In this document: piece by piece, positions 11,701 through 23,186 of the stretch | How the letters are laid out: the number at the start of each line of letters is the position of its first letter | Numbering within the stretch: the first letter of the stretch is position 1 | Assembly: GCA_002964805.2 (NCBI GenBank) | Contig: PUDQ02000010.1 | Location: 1,240,001 to 1,304,000 of the forward strand | Length of the DNA stretch: 64,000 nucleotides | Reading direction: 5' to 3' | From: Trametes villosa | Taxonomy: Eukaryota > Basidiomycota > Agaricomycetes > Polyporales > Polyporaceae | Translations under genes and position numbers: made by a program | The notes under the pieces: generated by a model | The model's input: only the letters and a program-made list of their open reading frames with translations | Told to the model about the DNA's origin: nothing | The model's database searches: none

Positions 11701-12197
11701 ACTAGCTCCATGACTTTCGGCGCGTCAATGGTCGCGATGGGCTGGTACACATAGGTACCCTTCTTGATGTCCGCACCGGCCTGCCCACTCTCGTTCCTCT
11801 TAGTCTGAAGATGGGCCAGCGTGAGGAAATGACGCTTAGCGCCACAGTGGTGGCGGCATACACGTGAAGGGTGCATACGTACCGTGTTGAAGAGCATGAT
11901 ACCAACAGCGTCATTAGGTCCAACGAGCACTTTCTTCTTCTGTATCTGCATTGCAGCTTCGAGCGCCACCATGAGGTTGCACGTCTGCACATCCTCGTAG
12001 CGCTCGTCCTCGCGCATCTCGAGCATGGAGGGCGAGCAATCGATGCAGAAGAGGATCACGTCGCGTTTGCTCTCGTATATCTGCACATGCTCTTGAGCAA
12101 AGACAGGGATTCGGGGGGCAAGGGTACGTACAGAAATGTCCTGCAGCTCCTCATCATCTTCGTCCTCGTCCCTATTCCAGTCGTCGTAGGGCGCCAT
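8711..12197 (-). CDS. KU70: Ku70, DNA end-binding subunit of non-homologous end joining
   Basis: Eighteen exons close in phase to 668 aa: 12132-12197, 11883-12080, 11687-11804, 11528-11636, 11365-11473, 11231-11314, 10973-11184, 10804-10906, 10539-10734, 10373-10461, 10173-10301, 9967-10075, 9735-9827, 9542-9648, 9313-9411, 9159-9227, 9034-9054, 8711-8806. The N-terminal vWA-like domain has ESKRDVILFCIDCSPSML. The central Ku beta-barrel has YGLITEQKKGAYRYF, LGFKDRSEL and VYPDEM. The C-terminal arm has ALAYHNAQLEA, and the end is a SAP domain (LKNFLKSKSEPVSGKKAEL). Ku70 pairs with Ku80 as a ring on broken DNA ends and also acts at telomeres. One exon has only 21 nt. It is divergent from the PTPA gene. 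Confidence 0.95.
10463..10490. repeat. alternating purine-pyrimidine tract in a Ku70 intron
   Basis: A run of CATGCG units (three to four copies, followed by CCGCGCGC) lies within the Ku70 intron 10462-10538, next to its acceptor. Alternating RY sequence of this kind can adopt Z-form DNA. Function is unknown and this may be a simple repeat. Confidence 0.5.
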
Positions 12198-12685
12198 GCT
12201 GCTCGTTCAACAACCTGCGTATAATCAAGCTCTTGCGATGCACAGCGGTGTTTCAGTGGTGATAGCAATGTTCCTTTCGTTATTAACAGAGAGATAGACA
12301 ATAGGTTCCAATCCGAAGATGGTGGTCAAGAGCAAGAGTCAACGCGGCCTGAAGTCGCGCGTCCGAGCCGCGGTGGCGGAGCGCGACGCGTCTTCCCACG
12401 TGACGCATACGCAGCGTTGTGGCGCACGACGCGGCCGCGTGGCTACGCTTCGCGGCCTTCTCCAGCTGCCAACGCGGACTTCGGAAATCCTAAACGGTTA
12501 AACAACTTGTACGACGCGGTACATTCGCGCCCTACGCCGAGGTGAGTGTCGTGGAACTTGTGCAGCCCCGGGGACCTTGACTGATTGGCATCTCGCTGTG
12601 TAGTAGGTTAAGGCGCATAGTAGAAGCTGGGAAGAGCGCATACACAAGTCTTCTAAATCGCCAATCTCTACCATAGGTGTCCATC
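12198..12685. promoter_or_regulatory. shared divergent promoter of Ku70 and PTPA
   Basis: The 488-bp gap separates the Ku70 ATG (12197, minus) from the PTPA ATG (12686, plus). It contains a CACGTG E-box (12397-12402) running directly into TGACGCAT (a CRE/AP-1-like core). Any regulatory role is inferred from motif and position. Confidence 0.45.
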
Positions 12686-14297
12686 ATGGCACCGGGGCCA
12701 TCGACGCTTCCGGCGTTGCGCGAGATCCCCGTCTCGTCTCTCCATCCCTCGGATACGCCCACCCTACGCATCAAGACTGACGAAGACGTCGAGCTGTGGA
12801 AGCGCACTCGCGGATACCAAGACTATGGGCTGTTCCTCCGCCGACTCGCAGAGTCGGTCGTTGGGTACGACTTACCATACACCGCTTTTCCTCCAGATGA
12901 AGTCAGTCCAATCTTGTGTTTCAGAGCACATGGAAACTCACGTCTTACGTCTTAATCCAGGCTGTAACGGCAGTTTGTATACTGTTGAACAAGTTGGACC
13001 AGTGGATCGACAACATCCCACCTCTCCCGACGCCTCAGCGGTTCGGTAACCTCGCATTCCGTACATGGGGTAAACGCCTTGAGACGGTACACATGAATCT
13101 CGCTTTCTCGATTGGTTCTCGCTGACATCCTTCTAGGAGTGCGACAAGCTCCTTCATGAGCTACTTCCTGCCCCACTGCACCCATCGATACCCTTCATCT
13201 CGCCATATCTTCTCACCTCTTTCGGGTCGTTTACCCGCATGGACTACGGGACGGGCCACGAAACGTCCTTCGCACTCTTCCTCCTCTGCCTCACCTTTCT
13301 GCGCTTCCTCACCCCCGAGCCACACATAGAGAGGCAGATCGTACTGAGCATCTTCGTGCGCTATATGCAGCTATGCTGGAGGTTGCAAGACGTGTACAAG
13401 CTCGAGCCGGCAGGGAGTCATGGCGTCTGGGGGCTTGATGACTACTCATTCCTGAGCTACGTATTTGGGAGCGCGCAGCTTCGAGGTAGGCCTCATCGAT
13501 GGTAGCCGTGTAGAGTTTTACGTCTGAACTGACGAGCAATTTGCATGCAGATCAAACGGAGATCCCGGTATCGGCGGTTCTCCGCGCCCCCCTCCCACCG
13601 ACAAACCTATACTTTATGTCAATCAACCGGATCCTCGAGGTCAAATCTGGTCCGTTCCACGAACACTCCTCCCAGCTGTACTCCATTGCGACTGGAGTGC
13701 AGTTGTGGTCGAAGGTGCATTCGGGGCTGTTCAAGATGTACGAGGTGCGTGTCCTCGTGTCCGTCAGGCTATTAGTAGCACCCAATGACGCTCGACCGCG
13801 TCGTCCAGGCAGAAGTACTCGGAAAGCGCGTGGTGGTGCAGCACATCCCCCTCGGCGGTCTGTTGGAATGGGACGTCTCCCCGGGCGCCCCGCCTGGCAG
13901 CACGGTTGCTCCATCCGCATCTGCACCCGCTCCTGCGATGGCCGCAACAGCAGCGCCGTGGGCTTCTGGCGCTGCGTACGGCACTTCCATGCCTCCCCCG
14001 GCGTCCTTCACGGCAGCACCCTCCCGCGTGCCTCCTGCGACCTTCACCTGGAGCATGGCCACGGGCCTCCCGCCCAGCCCCCACTCAATAGGGCGCAGAC
14101 CGAACCCGAACGGCCCGCTTGTGCCCCCACGGGCTCCTTTGGGACCGACGGCGAGCAGCGCTTTGCGGCCCACAGTGCGCCCGGGGGTCGCGCCGAGTAC
14201 ATTGGCGCCCCCGCCCCCGGGCCCGCCTTCTGCGAGTCAGACACATGCACCGACCGAAGGCGATGAACAGGCTTCACGGACCTCGGGGTCGAGCTGA
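12686..14297 (+). CDS. PTPA, PP2A phosphatase activator (Rrd1/Rrd2 type)
   Basis: Five exons (12686-12901, 12961-13086, 13137-13485, 13551-13744, 13809-14297) give 457 aa. The conserved domain spans about residues 20-320, with FRTWGKRLE, FGSFTRMDYGTGHE, VWGLDDYSFL and HIPLGGLLEWD. This is the phosphotyrosyl phosphatase activator fold, a peptidyl-prolyl isomerase that helps load metal and activate PP2A-like phosphatases. The last ~140 residues are low-complexity and rich in Pro, Ala and Ser, an extension beyond the domain. The ATG at 12686 is the first in the open exon. Confidence 0.93.
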
Positions 14298-15638
14298 GGC
14301 GAAGATCCGGGATAAGTATTGACTCGCTTTGCGGTCCTTTGTGTATCGTTTCATTGTATGTGCTGGCCAAAGGATGTATCGATAGCCTATCGCGATTCAA
14401 CGACGTCAACGGCGATGTAATGGGATGCAATGCGCGCATTTCATCGGAGCCCACAGCCTCGAACGCCGGGTAAACGTCGGGCGAAAGAGGGTAGCCAGGG
14501 CGCTGCCGCATTTGGGCACAGCGCGTGGCCCGGGGAGTGCCGAGGAACGTGATAGGACAGCGCCCCGGAGGTCATCGATGGTGAAAAAGTCCACAGACGC
14601 ACGGACGTTGCCCTCTCTCCCCTCCCCCCCGCTCTCTGCCTCCAGCCCAGCACCCGCCGCGCCGCCCACCCCTTGCGAAAGGGAGACCAGCACCGTTTGC
14701 GCCCGTCTGTCGTCGTACTGCCCTTCGCGCTACGACGCAGCGACCGCCCAGCCACCATTTTTGACCAAGAGCGGAACGACGACCTCCGTCTCTTGACCCT
14801 CGAGTGAGTCCTCATTTTCGCGTCATCGGGCACCATCGCGGGCGGGGCGAGGCCCCTCAGAGGTGACTTGGCCTATGGGCTTGTCTATATGCCGTAAGGC
14901 GCAGGCGTACACGCTGCTGCGCAGCCGGCCTCGTTATCGCCACGCTGTTGGGATGCCTGTGTGGCAGCTGTGGCATCGGAACAGCGCGGGGCACAGAACG
15001 CGGCGCAGGCTTCGTGGCGTCTTCTGTGGATCGCGTTTCTGCCGCGAGCCTTTGCGGCCTTCGTGCTTGTGTGTAGCCTGTGTGCGGGCGTGGGTGGCCT
15101 CGCTGCCCGTGATGTCATCCGACATGCCTCTTCTGTCTGACATATTTTCGCTTTGTCGAACACTAGCTAATATACTATCTACCATAGGTGGTCATCCGTC
15201 CGTGGTATGTCGCCCTTGTGCTTCCCGTACGACGCTTGTTAACGCATTGGTGATCAGGAGAACCTCCTTGACAGGACCAACGCAGCCCGTTGTTAAATAA
15301 TCTTCGCCGGAAACGCTTGCCAGCGCTCCGTATCCCAGCTCTCCCTCCATCCTACTCTACTACCCCTTCAAGCTCGTCCTCGCTTCAGGGAGCGAGGATC
15401 CCACTTCGACTGAAGGAAACCTTCTAGTTACCGTCCCTATCCCGCCCGGCTCGTCCTCGCGACCGCGGCGGTAGGCTCGGTAATTCGGGTTTCGACGCGA
15501 ATATCCAAAACGACTGTTTTTCCCGTGCCCCGGGGATCTTCCCTCTTTCGCCCTCTACACCCCGCCCTCGCCAGCGGACAGCCACCCCTAGACCTCGACC
15601 TAGACCTACACGCTTCTCCGAGCTCCGAATCTCACCCG
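14298..15638. other. intergenic, ODC upstream region
   Basis: About 1.3 kb without a recognised gene. The last ~300 bases before the ODC ATG are C/T-rich and free of in-frame ATGs close to the start, consistent with a long leader. No structured RNA was identified. Confidence 0.4.
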
Positions 15639-17255
15639 ATGTCCGCACTCGAGATCCTCACGGCGCACTGCCCGGTAGACTTTGACTACGACGCTGTCTC
15701 CTGCTCTCCGACTCTTTCCTCCTCTCTCCCACGCTCCCACAACGAAAAGTACCTTGCCAATGCTCTCGTACACGGGTTCTTCCCGCCTTCCCACCACTCC
15801 CACTCTCAGGACAGCGCTCACGCGCTGAAGAACCCGGAGCGTCACTACGATGACGAGGTCACCATTCCGGGGCTGCCTCCGCTTCACCGCGGCCACCCGG
15901 ACGTCCACCTCCGCAACGGTGTCATGAACGCCCTGCACCTCGGCGCAGCCGGGGAGGTCGACGCGGAGAAGGCCTTCTTCGTCGCCGATCTCAGCAGCGT
16001 GTACAAGCAGCACCAGCGGTGGCAGAAGTTGCTCCCCGAGATTGAACCGTTCTATGGTGCGTCTATTTGCTCCTCATTGCCTCATCTTCCCAGCTGACAC
16101 GCGTTTCATTAGCGGTGAAATGCAACCCGGACCCATACGTGCTGCGCCTCCTGGCCGCGCTCGGCACTGGCTTCGACTGCGCCTCGAACGGCGAGATCAA
16201 GCAGGTCCTCGAGCTCGGCATCAGCCCGGAGCGCATCATCTTTGCGAACCCTTGCAAGGCCACATCGTTCATCCGCGGCTCCGCCAAGGCCGGCGTGGAC
16301 ATGATGACGTTCGACAACACGGACGAGCTGTACAAGATCGCGCGCGCACACCCGGGCGCGAAGCTCATCGTGCGCATCCTGACCGACGACTCGAAGAGCC
16401 TGTGCCGGCTGGGCCTCAAGTTCGGCGCGCCGCTCGTGACCGTGCCCGCGCTGCTCGCGAAGGCGCGCGAGCTGCGCCTCGACGTCGTCGGCGTCAGCTT
16501 CCACGTGGGCAGCGGGTGCTACGACCCGAACGCGTTCGCGGACGCGGTCATGCGCGCGCGCGCGGCGTTCGACATGGGCAAGGAGGCGGGCTACGAGTTC
16601 AACCTGCTTGACGTCGGTGGCGGCTTCGAGGACGCGACGTTCGAGAGGACGGCTGCTGTGCTCACCGAGGCGATCGACCAGTACTTCCCCCAGCGTGACC
16701 ACATCCGCGTGATCGCTGAGCCGGGACGGTACTACGTCTCGAAGGCGTTCAGCCTCGCTGCCAACATCATCGCGCGCCGGGCGCCGCCTGCCACCGACAA
16801 CGCTGTCCAGGACCCCGAGCTCGACCCCGAGCAGCCGAGCGTCATGTGTAAGTCTCCTCAATGACTATTTTGTGCACACGCATTCTAACAATGGCCAAAC
16901 AGACTACATCAACGACGGCGTGTACGGCGCGTTCAACTGCATCCTGTTCGACCACCAGACGCCGCAGCCGTACGTGCTCTCGCTGAACGGGTCCTTCCAC
17001 GTGCCGGCGTCGGTGCCGCTGCGCGCGAGCAGCGTGTGGGGCCCGACGTGCGACTCGCTGGACTGCGTGTGCGCGGTGGCGCCGCTGCCGGCGCTGCAGG
17101 TCGGGGACTGGCTCGGGTTCGAGAACATGGGCGCGTACACGGTGTGCGCGGCGTCGCAGTTCAACGGGTTCGAGCTCAGCCGCGTCGTGTACACGACTGG
17201 CGCGGGCGCGGGCGCGGCGGAGGTGCGCGAGGCGCTGCGCGCGTTCCAGGGATGA
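15639..17255 (+). CDS. ornithine decarboxylase
   Basis: Three exons (15639-16056, 16113-16847, 16903-17255) give 501 aa. The PLP-barrel domain begins with EPFYAVKCNPDP, whose lysine binds PLP. It continues with FDCASNGEI, VGVSFHVGSGC, LDVGGGF and AEPGRYYV. The C-terminal beta domain has NDGVYGAFN and the active-site cysteine in WGPTCDSLD. The enzyme converts ornithine to putrescine, the first step of polyamine synthesis, and works as a homodimer with active sites shared between subunits. Fungal ODC is usually controlled by antizyme; nothing about that can be read from this locus. Confidence 0.96.
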
Positions 17256-20200
17256 ACCCCGGGTGCGCGGTGGAGACGAACGTGATCATCGGACGAACAA
17301 AGAAGAAGGAAGAGGACGAAGGGGGGATAGATTAGAGAAGCGCCGCTGCGGGCGGCCGCGACGGGTGGTGGTGCGCTTGTCGGATTGTGTTTTTGACGGT
17401 TGCGACTCGGCCGCTGCTTCGCGCGGCGATGACACGGTGCGAGAACGCGCGATGGACGTTGGACGACGCGCGCGATCCCGAATGTGGTGCTGTAGCTACC
17501 GTGGACTCGGTCTGTCTGCCTGTCGCTCGAATGTCTGCATGCTCTCGGTGCGCAATGTTATCGACTCGAGTCCAATTTGTCGGCTGGATGGCTTCCTCGT
17601 CATGCGTGTACATGCCCCGTCCTCTGGTCCTGGCCTTGGTTCTGGTGGCCACGCCGGGGGAGTGGAGGCTGCAGAACTGTTGCTGGGAAGCGAACAGAAG
17701 GGATGCCCCCAATCCGCACCCGGTGCCTACGACGTACGTTGCGATGATATCGCGAGGGCGTGAGTGCGCTCGTCCGTGGAGCTTAGCATCCCCCTTGGAG
17801 CAGTGAGCAGGCCCGCGTCCGAGAATGGCCCTGGCGCCGCGTTCGCACGCTGTCGGCTCCGACGCAGCACGCGGGGCGCGCGCGCGGATTGGCTGCTCGG
17901 GCCCGGCGCGAGCGCGGGGTGGCGATCCGAGGGAACGCGCTGCCCCTCTCGTCGAACAGCTGGAATTGGACTTGGACCTGGCGGAGTCGAAGTGGGAGTG
18001 GCGGAGTGGGGCTGGAAACTGTGATTCTCTGCTGAAAGCTTGAGCTTGTGCGAACTGGGCGCGCACGCCCGGAGGTGCGCCGGTGTTCGATCAGACGTGC
18101 CCTACGCAGCGACACGACAGCACCCAGCGCGTCAACGCTTCAAGGGGAGTATGTAATCGGGAGGCTAACGCGCGCAGCCCGCGACCGCGACAACATCATC
18201 ATCATGCCAGGCACGGGCGGACGGCATGGCCACCGTCGGCTCTCGAATATCGAATATCGACGCGCGAGCACCGAGCACCGATCGCGCAGGCTGCCGCTGC
18301 TGCGGCGGGCAGCCTCGTGACGTACGCCGCTCCCACGGCGTCCTCGAGCCAGGAGCCTCGACGGGAAGCCGGAAGCCGGCCGGCGTTCGCACCGCTGGGC
18401 ATCGGGCGCCGGGGACGAGGAACGGGTTACGGCCGGGAGGAGCACAGGAGGGGACAGGGCGGGGGTGGGGAGTGCTGGGGCTCGGCGCGGGCGATCGGCG
18501 GGCGATCGAGCAATCGAGCAGAGGAGGGGGCCGTCGGCGTCGGTGCGGGATTGCCACCAGGTTCAATTTCGCGTTTGTGTGCTTGCTCGGTCCGCGCGAG
18601 GGAACGCAGGAGAAGGAAGAGGAAGAGACGGCGAACGCTGGCAGCGGTCGGACAAACATACTCGGCCGTATCGGGATCGGCCAGCGATGCATCTCAGCAT
18701 TATTCCTGCTTCCGGGAGGCTGTCTGGCACTGGCGGACGTTCCGTGAGTACATTGCGATCGTTGTGTACGTACGCGCCGCCGCCTTCTGCGCGTCGCACG
18801 CCAGACTGGCCTCCGTCGCTGGGCGCCGGGCAGCGACAGTCACGCCCACAGGCCCAGCAGCCCTGCACCGTGACCGAACGCAGCGCGCCCGGGCCGCGGT
18901 ATTTCCGACGCGAGTGCGCTAGAAGCCGCGAAGGCGCGCCGGGGTGGAGACAGCAGCAGGGCGTGCTGTTCGTCGTCGCCGTCCGGCCGACGAGGGGCTT
19001 ACCCAATCCGCAACCTTGCGCATGCGCGCGCGCGTTCGAGCTGCTCGCCCCGCTCCCCGCGCTCGCCCTCGCCTCGCGTGGGTGCCCGCCGCAGCCGTCG
19101 CGACGCGGGCCCGTCGACGTGCGATGCTCGAGATGGCGACGCCGTGCCGCAGTGGGTACCCCAGCCCGCCTTTGGCTGTCGTGCTGCCGCATACGCGCTT
19201 GCCCAATGCCAGTAGAGGGGAACGTGAATGAACGTGAACGCTATGTAACGATCGCGCGCCTGGCCCGGGGAGGCCGTCTGGGGTCCGACGTCGCGATCGC
19301 TCGAGGATTCGATCAGTGGCCCCGGTCGACCGTCGTCGCGATCGTGGAATGCCGACTCGACGAGTCGATGGTCGACCCAGGAGGCCGGCCGCACCTGGTG
19401 ATGCATCTGCATCTGCACACGTCCACATCCGCCGCGGCGGCCCAGGATATGGCATTTGCCTCGCACTCCGACCGACGCCCGTCGAAGCCTCGGCCAGCCA
19501 AGCTCCTGCTGCGCAGCGCGCGCGCGCACGACCATGACAAGTCGAGACGGACGCGGTTCAGAATGTCTTACTTCCATACCCGGCGGACTCGAGCCTCGCT
19601 CGGCTGCCGCCGCCGTGGTTACGAGGGCCCGCGTCCGGCGTGCCTGCGCTGCGCATGCAGCTTTCGCATGGAATGCATGCGACCCTCGTGCGGCGGCTGC
19701 ACCAGCACCAGCGGGCGGAGCTACCCATCTCGAGCGAGAGCTGAGAGAGTGCTGAGAGCTGGGCAGCCCACATACCTCGCCGTCATTTCGGCTGTTCATC
19801 GCGCAGCAGCAACGACACTCGGGGCGATCGGCGGCGTTGCACATTGCACTTGCAGGCCTCCGGGGCGTGCTGCGCGATCGAGGCCGTCGCCCTCCGCACC
19901 TGCAGGCCCCGGGGCGTACACTGCTCAGCTGCAACGGCGCGGGCCGCCTTGGGCTTCTGGGAGGGCTGACCCCGGCTCCGGCAGCAGCTGCAGGCCGCAC
20001 CCGCGGAATAGCCTTTTCACGCTCGCCGTCCCATTCAGTCCGAGGTGGGAGAACGCGCACGGGACGCGCGCGACGTGCGACGGGCCCGCGCACCATCTGA
20101 CCGCGCATTAAACTGGAAACTTGGAAACTGGGAAACGCGTCTGCGACTGCCCACGGCTCGGACGCGGCGGGCACTAAGTACTGCGCGGCGGGGCCGGGCG

Positions 20201-21207
20201 GCGAGCAATGCGCACCGTAATGATAGAGTCGCCAAACCGCCAGGGCAGCAGCTGAGGCAACGGCCTTATATTAGCTAAGCGGAGCCGGGTGCGCGGGCGA
20301 GCAGGCGCGTCCCGCGAAGAGCCGGGCGGGGCGGGGAGGCACACGCGCACGGGGAGGCGAGATGCATCGGCGCATCTGGGATCATTCGCGCCCTCTTTCG
20401 ACGGCGTGCGCGCGATTCGAGCAGCGATGCGGGGGCCTGGGAGCTGATCCTGGCACTGGCATGCCGAGGCTCGCTCGGTGCCTCGCGTGCAGATGCCCTG
20501 CCAGATGCACCCGTCCGCCCCGGGCCCGGCAGAGCGGGTCCTGCGGCGGCTTCTGGGTGGAACCCGGGCCAAAAATTGCTCGGCGACGGTTGGGAGGAGT
20601 TTCCTGGAGTCGCGCGCAGATGCCAGAGACGGGCGACCAGATCGTCGGAGCCTGTTGCGCGGGCCACGGCCGCGCGGGCGAGCGAGGGCAGGGCATGTCG
20701 TAATACGCCTGTCTGCACGCCCGACCGACCCGCCGCGTCTGGTTCCGCGCGTGCGCAGATGATATATGAGCCTGCCCGCGGCTCTTGGGGGCCCTTTTCC
20801 CCGCACCAGCCCTCCGAACGCCCGCAGCCGCCTGCACGCCCCCGCCCCCGACACACAACGCACCCGCCGAATACTTGGCTTCAGTGCACACTTGAAGTGC
20901 ACCCGCTGCTCACCTGCTTGCGGAGCCGCCGTACGTGATTGGCACGCCGGCCTTTCAGATTAGCCGTAAGCTTTGCGTTTGGAGCCCCGCGCGAGCTGCA
21001 GACAGCTGAGCGTGCCGCCGCCACACAGCCCACCACAACCCGCCCGCCCCGGCTCGCCAGCGACGCCTGGCCCCCCGCGCGCGCACCACCACCCACTCAC
21101 CGCCGATGGCACTGGGCGCAAGCCGCTCTGCAAGCATGTCCTCCGGCCTCCTGCTCGTGCGTCCCCGCCATGCTGCGCGGCCTGTGTGTGCGTACCCACA
21201 GACGTTC
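17256..21207. other. long GC-rich intergenic region upstream of the APSES gene
   Basis: Almost 4 kb with no recognised gene. From about 17.8 kb the sequence is very GC-rich and CpG-rich, which makes long stop-free frames appear on both strands (up to 548 codons); their translations are Arg/Ala/Pro-rich and lack domains. A TATA-like GATATATGA (20761-20769) followed by C-rich sequence could be the core promoter and leader of the APSES gene. Unusually long upstream regions are common for fungal developmental regulators. Confidence 0.45.
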
Positions 21208-23186
21208 ATGTCCGCGCAGGACCCGCTGCCGTCCCCCACGGCGGAGCCGCCTCCGAACGGGACGCGCTTCCGCCCGTACGCGAGCCCGGACCACCACGTA
21301 ACGAAGGCGAGGTATATCACGAGCAATGACCCGAGGGGATATATGTGAGTGGCTCGGCTCGCGCGGGGAATGTCTGTGTGGGAGCTGACCTGTGGCGCGC
21401 CAGCCCCGTGTATGAGTACCCGCTCAATGGCCAGTGGATCATGCTTGACATGGACGACGGCTATGTACTGTGGACTGGCATTTGGAAAGGTGAGGACAGA
21501 TGAGCCTGCGATGCGTCTAATGCTAACCCAGCCGTGAATTAGCCCTAGGAAATTCCAAAGGTACGGTAGATGTACTCACCGCTGCTTCATACCATCCTCA
21601 CAGTGCTCTCAACAGCGGATATTGTAAAGATTATTGACTCCCAGCCCGATCTCGCCGCTCAGTTGCGACGAGTACGAGGTGGGTACTTGAAGATCCAGGG
21701 CACCTGGATGCCCTATGAGATCGCCCTCCGCCTTGCCCGCAGGTAAGCCCACCGCAGCGTACCGACACCCGCCGCCCACTCACCCTGCGCAGGGTAGCCT
21801 GGCCAATCCGCTACGACCTCGTCCCCCTCTTTGGGTATGTGCCCCATCGCGTAAATTAGCCGCTTGTTTCTCGGGAGCTGACGCCAGGTTAGCCCGAACT
21901 TCCCAGACACCTGCCTCCACCCGGACAGCCCTGGCTATGGGCAGATTTCAAAGCCGGGCACGGGCAAGCGGCGTGCGCGCCGCAACCCGCCCCCGAGCGA
22001 GCTGCCACACGACTCCAGACACGACTGGGCCGTCTTTTCGCCCGGGGACTCGGGGCCCCCGAGCATGGGCCCGCCCGCGGCGCGCAGCGCGCTCTCGATG
22101 TCCCACACGTTCCAGGCGCACGGTGCCGGCAGGCACTTCGAGATGGGCAACGTGCGCGGGGACCAGAGCGACTCGCCCGTCATTCTGCACGTCCCGTACG
22201 TCGAGCGGGCGCGATACTCCCCGACGCTGTCCACCCTTGGCGGCTACTCGCGGAGAAATTCGCCCCCACTCGAGCCTGTCACGAACGTCCGCTATTCGCC
22301 GTATCCGAGCCCACTGTCGGCGACGACGTCCCGCCATGTACACCCTCTGCATGGCCTGACCTCAGCGGACACCTCGCCAACGACGTCCCGTCCACCAACG
22401 GGGCGGTCGACCCTACCGATGGGTGAGACCATCAAGCTGCCCCCGATCCAGCCGCCGGCGAGGCGATCGAGCGTCGACGACGGCTCGTTCCACCTCCCCC
22501 CGATCTCGTCCATGGACAACCTCCGCGAGGCGCAATGCGGGGAGCCCATGGCTGTCCTCCGGCGGCTACAGTGCGCGGACGAGCCGCTCAAGTCGAGCGC
22601 TCCTCCCTCGAGCTGGAGCCGGCCGAACGCTGAGATGCTGGCGCAGCGGCGCCATAGCCTGGCAGATCCCATGCATAGTACACGGTGCGCACGTCCATTG
22701 ACCGTCCGCGCTCCGTGCGGCGTACTCACCGTTCATCATTCCTCCTCATCCAGGTCGGAGCTGCCATCCTCGCCCAGCGCCAGCACCGGCGTCGGCGCCC
22801 GTGCTGCGAGTGGGGTCCCGCGGTCGCCGCTCAGCGCAGTCGGAGCGGCGTTGCCATCGCAGACGCAAACGGGCCTCCCGTCCCCCAGGCACGCCCAGGG
22901 AGAGCTGCCCCGGTCCGTGGTGGATCACGCCGGAGCCACGCCCCCAAGCGGTGCCCGAGGGCAGGGCGCACGCGATGATCGCCTTACGCAGTCGATGCCC
23001 CCGTCGCCGTACCTCGACGCGCCGCGCCGGGACTACCGCATCTGTCAGAGCGGGCGTCTTGCGCCCGAGACGCAGGAGCGTGTGCCCGCCCGCCAGGAAC
23101 GGCCGCTGAGCCCGCCGCCGTCGGCGACAAGTGCGGGCAGCAGCTCCCCTTCTGATCCCGCCCGGGCCTCCTGGCGGCCTTGGTGA
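21208..23186 (+). CDS. APSES-type (KilA-N fold) transcription factor
   Basis: Exons 21208-21344, 21404-21489, 21543-21560, 21616-21742, 21793-21834, 21893-22684 and 22754-23186 give about 544 aa. The APSES DNA-binding domain covers about residues 30-145: KARYITSNDP, EYPLNGQWIMLDMDDGYVLW, the 18-nt microexon encoding ALGNSK, IIDSQPDLAAQLRRVRGGYL, and IQGTWMPYEIALRLARRVAW. The remainder is Ser/Pro-rich and probably disordered. APSES proteins regulate morphogenesis, cell cycle or development. The last intron (22685-22753, 69 nt) has no stop in frame, so splicing there is not certain. In-frame ATGs at 21106 and 21136 are alternatives; 21208 fits the usual short N-terminus best. Confidence 0.88.

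Noticed and set aside
16109..16861. 250-codon minus frame opposite ornithine decarboxylase
   Set aside because: Typical antisense shadow of a GC-rich coding exon; the plus strand carries all ODC motifs.
18465..20111. 548-codon open frame on the plus strand
   Set aside because: Lies in very GC-rich DNA where stops are rare by chance. The translation is Arg/Pro/Ala-rich without domains or repeats, and equally long frames exist on the other strand.
18999..20174. 391-codon open frame on the minus strand
   Set aside because: Same GC-rich artefact as the overlapping plus frame; no recognisable domain and no family resemblance.
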